A stretch of 64,000 nt of DNA, taken from NCBI GenBank assembly GCA_021464245.1, contig JADCRB010000064.1:1322218-1386217 (forward strand), in the 5' to 3' direction. The position numbers and the translations under genes were made by a program. The notes under the pieces were generated by a model. It was not told where the DNA came from, ran no database searches, and saw only the letters and a program-made list of their open reading frames with translations. Below are positions 56,374 to 64,000 of this stretch, one piece after another. The stretch's first letter is position 1, and each line of letters starts with the position of its first letter. The DNA is from Carallia brachiata. Taxonomy: Eukaryota; Streptophyta; Magnoliopsida; Malpighiales; Rhizophoraceae.

Positions 56374-58617
56374 TTCTTCCCCCTCAACCAAATCCTTGTC
56401 AGGATTTGTGAAATACAACCAGAGATGCCCACGATGCAGCGAAGTGGTCACAATGCCAGCAAGCATGTCATCTGAACAATTGCTACGTGCTCCTAAATGC
56501 AAGGCCACCATCACTGCCAGTTGCCAATATTAAGGCCCTGTGATAGCGTACTCAGCATAGAATATATAATCCGCATAGCAAGCTCCGCCGTATAAGAACC
56601 AACAAGTAAAATGCACACGTAGGCTGCTAGCACTTTCATGGCCCTCAAGTCATACGATGAGTTTACTCTAACTTTACAAGTAACCACAACCAGATATGAT
56701 AACTCATAGCAGATTCCACTTGCAGGCGAGCCTAATCGTGACAGAATTTCAAACATCAGCGAAATTTTTGAGACCATGCTTCTTTCCAGAACATAACAAA
56801 ATGCAGCAAGAATGGTGTCTGCTGGCTGCAAGTAACTATCATGATTGTCTTGCCCACTACCATCTGTTACTTCGTCCATCCCAATCTTCAAGAACCTATC
56901 TATAAAGCAAGGCACAACCACAAACTTTGTAATTGCTAAGATGACGAAGAAAGTTGTTGCACCTTTCCAATCCACGACATTGCTGCGGACTCGCACCATA
57001 TAAGCATAGCATCTGGAAACAACACTCGAAAAGTTAAAAATCATAATCATACCAGCAATTATCTTCCTCATCCCAACTAAGAGAAGGCAGCCCAACAGCC
57101 TAAATTTGGCTCTTAATGCATCTCCAATATGTCTAACAATTTTGATATCCACATAATTTCTAACATTTTTCCCCCAGTACAGAACATCCTTGTTCCCAAA
57201 GATGGATGATAAACTAACATAATGTAGCACAGACTCAAGATTTGCACGAGCAATTCCCCTAATCAGAGAACCACCCTCCCTATAGGATTCAAGAAATTGA
57301 ATCGCAACATCAGAATTCCTCCCACTCATCAATTGACAGTGCAACATTAGAATGTCATACGTCAGCTTCGGCAAAATGGTGACATTAGAATATACGGGTA
57401 GCTTCAAGCTCAATAACAAGAATCTTCATTTGACTCAATAATATGGCATTCTAAAACACATCCAAATGGCGGATAGGCAAACAATTGCAGGATAAGCAAC
57501 GTCTCGCTAACCCAAGCATATTCAATCGCAAGTATGGAATTACAAGCAAACTTATGATAAATATACTTGTCAAGAAAATCAATAAGGAATCTTCATTTGA
57601 CTCAATAATATGGCATTCTAAAACACATCCAAATGGCGGATAGGCAAACAATTGCAGGATAAGCAAAGTCTCGCTAACCCGAGCATATTCAATCGCAAGT
57701 ATGGAATTAAAAGCAAATTTATGATAAATATACTTGTCAAGAAAATCAATGAGTATTGGCTTAGCTTTAAGAAGAATCTTGACGACGGAGTCCAATGTGA
57801 GGTGGGTATCTCTAAAGATTTGTACATTGGGTATATTGTGAAGACATTGGAGAAGGACTCAAGGAAGTCGGAAATGTCTTCTTCAGTGTCAAATTCACCT
57901 TCTACTGCCAAGTTTGTCCATAATAACCCAACCTGTGCAAGAAATTCTGCATAGAGCCATGATTGTATAAGGCTCTCAACCTGGTTGGTGACTACCTTCA
58001 GCTCCTAGTCTGGGGATTTGAAGAGAGACCCATCCTGTAAGATTAAATTCACAAACTGATGCTGGAAAAGGAAAGAACTCATGGCAAGATCTGCCAATTG
58101 TTCCAATTGTGATCCCACAGATGATTTTCCAAAAGACACAACCCAGAAGCACCTTTGAATCATGCCCTTGCCAACAGGATAATAGCTCCAATAATTATTA
58201 ATTCCAGCAACCAGTAATGAATTCTCCAAATAATCAATCACCTCAGAATTATTCTCTTCTGGCAACATTTGGGCCGAAGAAGAATCTCTTCATCTTGACC
58301 CGAGGTCTCGAATCGTCAACAAAATCGATGACACTCCAGGATTCACAAAACATTTCAGTATCACTTAGCCCTTTTAACAGAATTGGCAATAAAGCAAACT
58401 TTCGTGTCCTACACTTCCCCATATCTGCCAAAGAAAAGTCTACAAAAACCATGGATTGCCTTTCGTCTAGTTGAGAACAAGCCATTATAGGTCCCATTGT
58501 CGGATAATTTTTGCAATTGATAACAAAATCCACATTGATGCCCTTGTCTGAGTCAATGTCCATGACATCTTTCGTACTCAGAGCATCATTCCCTTTTTCA
58601 AAAGACAAACCCACCAC
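56374..58617 (-). pseudogene. Decayed membrane-protein reading frame of unknown family
   Basis: From 58617 downwards the minus strand is coding-like but broken. MVGLSFEKGNDALSTKDVMD opens a 122-codon frame. A shift leads to a second segment (58268-58005, ending FKSPD then TAG) that continues past the stop as ELKVVTNQVESLIQSWLYAE to DISDFLESFSNVFTIYPMY. Another shift gives DSVVKILLKAKPILIDFLDK with a 167-bp tandem duplication. A further shift gives a long frame (57419-56511) with hydrophobic stretches near TTFFVILAITKFVVV and VLAAYVCILLVG. After NIGNWQ a last shift continues as QLAVMVALHLGARSNCSDDM to YFTNPDKDLVEGEE. At least four frame changes and one stop are needed to join it. I do not recognise the protein. 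It may be a gene carried by, or next to, the LTR-like block. Confidence 0.55.
57421..57754. repeat. 167-bp direct tandem duplication
   Basis: Copy 1 is 57421-57587 and copy 2 is 57588-57754, with few differences (for example CAACGTCTCGCTAACCCAAG against CAAAGTCTCGCTAACCCGAG) and no indels. 167 is not a multiple of three, so the duplication shifts frame in the decayed minus-strand gene. The near identity of the copies says it is younger than most of the other damage. Confidence 0.9.
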
Positions 58618-59574
58618 TTAATGAATGCGCATTGTTATATTTTTCGCAGGATGAATGATTATAAATAGAATACATTTATTTTAAATTTATTTTAATTTAA
58701 ATTATTTTAATCAACTTACTCTTAAATTATAAATTTTTATATTTTTTCATTCTCTAACCGATAAGATAAGGGATATTTTCTTCAAATACCTACTTAAAAT
58801 CTTTTTTTAGGTTATTAAATTCATTCAAATAAATTTAAACTCTGATATCATATTATATTTTTTATAAAATTATCGTTATAAGTAAAAAAGTGTTAACTAT
58901 GTTTATTTCAAATTCATTTTAATTTATTAAATAAATTTATTATTTATTAAAATAAATTAAACTACTTTATTTAACCTACCCTTAACTTATAAATCTCTAT
59001 ATTTTTTCATTCCCAACCGACGTGGGACGGCTTCTTCTAACGCATATTCAAACCAGATTCAAGACTCAAACCAGAAGACTTAAGCATAATTCACTCACCC
59101 AGTTGATGACCTGTGGACAGCGTAAGGGATGGACTGTTAACAGGTCCCAAATTGACTGTGGTGGTCTCCTCCGTCTCAGGCAAGGGCATTTGAGGGAAGA
59201 GATCTCTAGCATTGGCCATTTGCGACACTTCTGCAATTTTATACTCTGAGAGAGAAAATGCCAGCAAGCATGGAAGACACGCTCTCCGTCTGCTTGCTCT
59301 TGCGGATCTCTACGCTGTTACGTTCCCTCCTCCAGTGGTCCTCATCAGCGCCACTGACCACTTTCCAGCCGTGCCGTCGAAGCTTAAATCTGGTGCGTCG
59401 CTTAAATGACATAGTCTTGATAACAGCATGATTGTGCTTCATCTTAACTCTTGACCAATCATCATGAGCAAGAATGAATGGAGTCTTGTGTAATGGCACC
59501 AATGGTTTCACAGTCTGCTCAACTTTGTGCAAATGCACAACACTGCCGTGATCACCAACTTGGTTTCATTTATC
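58618..59574. other. AT-rich DNA and an unplaced GC-richer block
   Basis: 58618-59010 is AT-rich. 59020-59570 has near-normal base composition and an open minus frame (59538-59239) with DDWSRVKMKHNHAVIK. It has no domain I know. It may be a remnant exon of the decayed gene to its left, or unrelated retroposed sequence. Confidence 0.35.
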
Positions 59575-60010
59575 CTGTATTTAAATAAAATTTTTGAAAC
59601 AGAGAAAAGTGAGAAAAAAAAAAGAGAATCTATTGTATTTAGAGAAAAGAGAGAGAAGAGCGAGAAATTATAAATTTTTTTATTTAAAAAAATAAAAAAT
59701 AAGACAGAAAAATATAAAATATATTAAAATAATAATTTTATCTTTTATAATAAATTTTATTAAAATATTTTAGTTAGATAATATTATAAATTTTAAATTA
59801 TATGAGAGATAATTGAGTTATTTAATAAATTTAGTAGAAGAATTAATAATTTTTTTTATTTTTTAAAAAATTAATTTTGATGTAACAGAGAATTAAAAAA
59901 ATTAAAAACTTTTATCTCTTTCATTTTTCAAACATTTTGTAAACACAAAATTTATCTTAATTCTCTCACTTTCCTCTTTCTTCTTCCACCCTCCTCCCTC
60001 TCAAATACAG
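59575..60010. mobile_element. MITE-like element abutting the hexokinase duplication
   Basis: It begins CTGTATTT and ends AAATACAG. GTGAGAAA near the left end is mirrored by TCTCACTTTCC near the right end. The left side is purine-rich, the right side pyrimidine-rich and the centre AT-rich. Its right end lies two bases before the first base that aligns with hexokinase intron 1 (60013). Confidence 0.45.
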
Positions 60011-60012
60011 TA

Positions 60013-64000
<3,988 letters not shown>

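Overview
The window is nuclear DNA of a flowering plant, most likely a woody eudicot. The evidence is low gene density, AT-rich intergenic DNA, GT-AG introns, and recognisable plant families: IQD calmodulin-binding protein, DTX/MATE transporter, hexokinase, and LRR receptor kinase. The species cannot be named from the sequence alone.

Layout. An IQD gene (minus, 3.9-5.6 kb) has three exons and a one-base deletion inside its IQ region. After about 14.6 kb without a supported gene comes an intronless DTX51/ADP1-like MATE transporter (minus, 20.2-21.9 kb). About 20 kb of AT-rich DNA follows, with MITE-like elements, a LINE tail and simple repeats. The right third is denser. It holds an intact nine-exon, 498-residue hexokinase with the membrane-anchored (type B) N-terminus (plus, 42.4-47.4 kb) and an HSL3-like LRR receptor kinase (minus, 49.5-52.6 kb) with a one-base deletion at the end of its LRR array. 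It also holds a two-exon VPS52 fragment (55.7-55.9 kb), a decayed unrecognised membrane-protein reading frame beside an LTR-like block (56.1-58.6 kb), and a second, truncated hexokinase copy (60.0 kb to the edge). The second copy is a direct segmental duplicate that starts in intron 1 of the first. It lacks exon 1, has an in-frame stop in exon 5, has lost the exon 9 splice acceptor and has lost the normal stop, so it is a pseudogene.

The genes are not an operon-like system and show no obvious shared pathway. The hexokinase phosphorylates glucose and probably senses it, the receptor kinase probably perceives a peptide, the MATE exports or sequesters small molecules, and the IQD protein is a calmodulin/microtubule scaffold.

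The most unusual non-gene structure is at 17.69-17.86 kb. Three copies of a 21-bp unit on the left are mirrored by three inverted copies on the right, exactly symmetric about one centre. Two otherwise well-kept genes each carry one single-base loss in a short homopolymer, which may be assembly error rather than biology.
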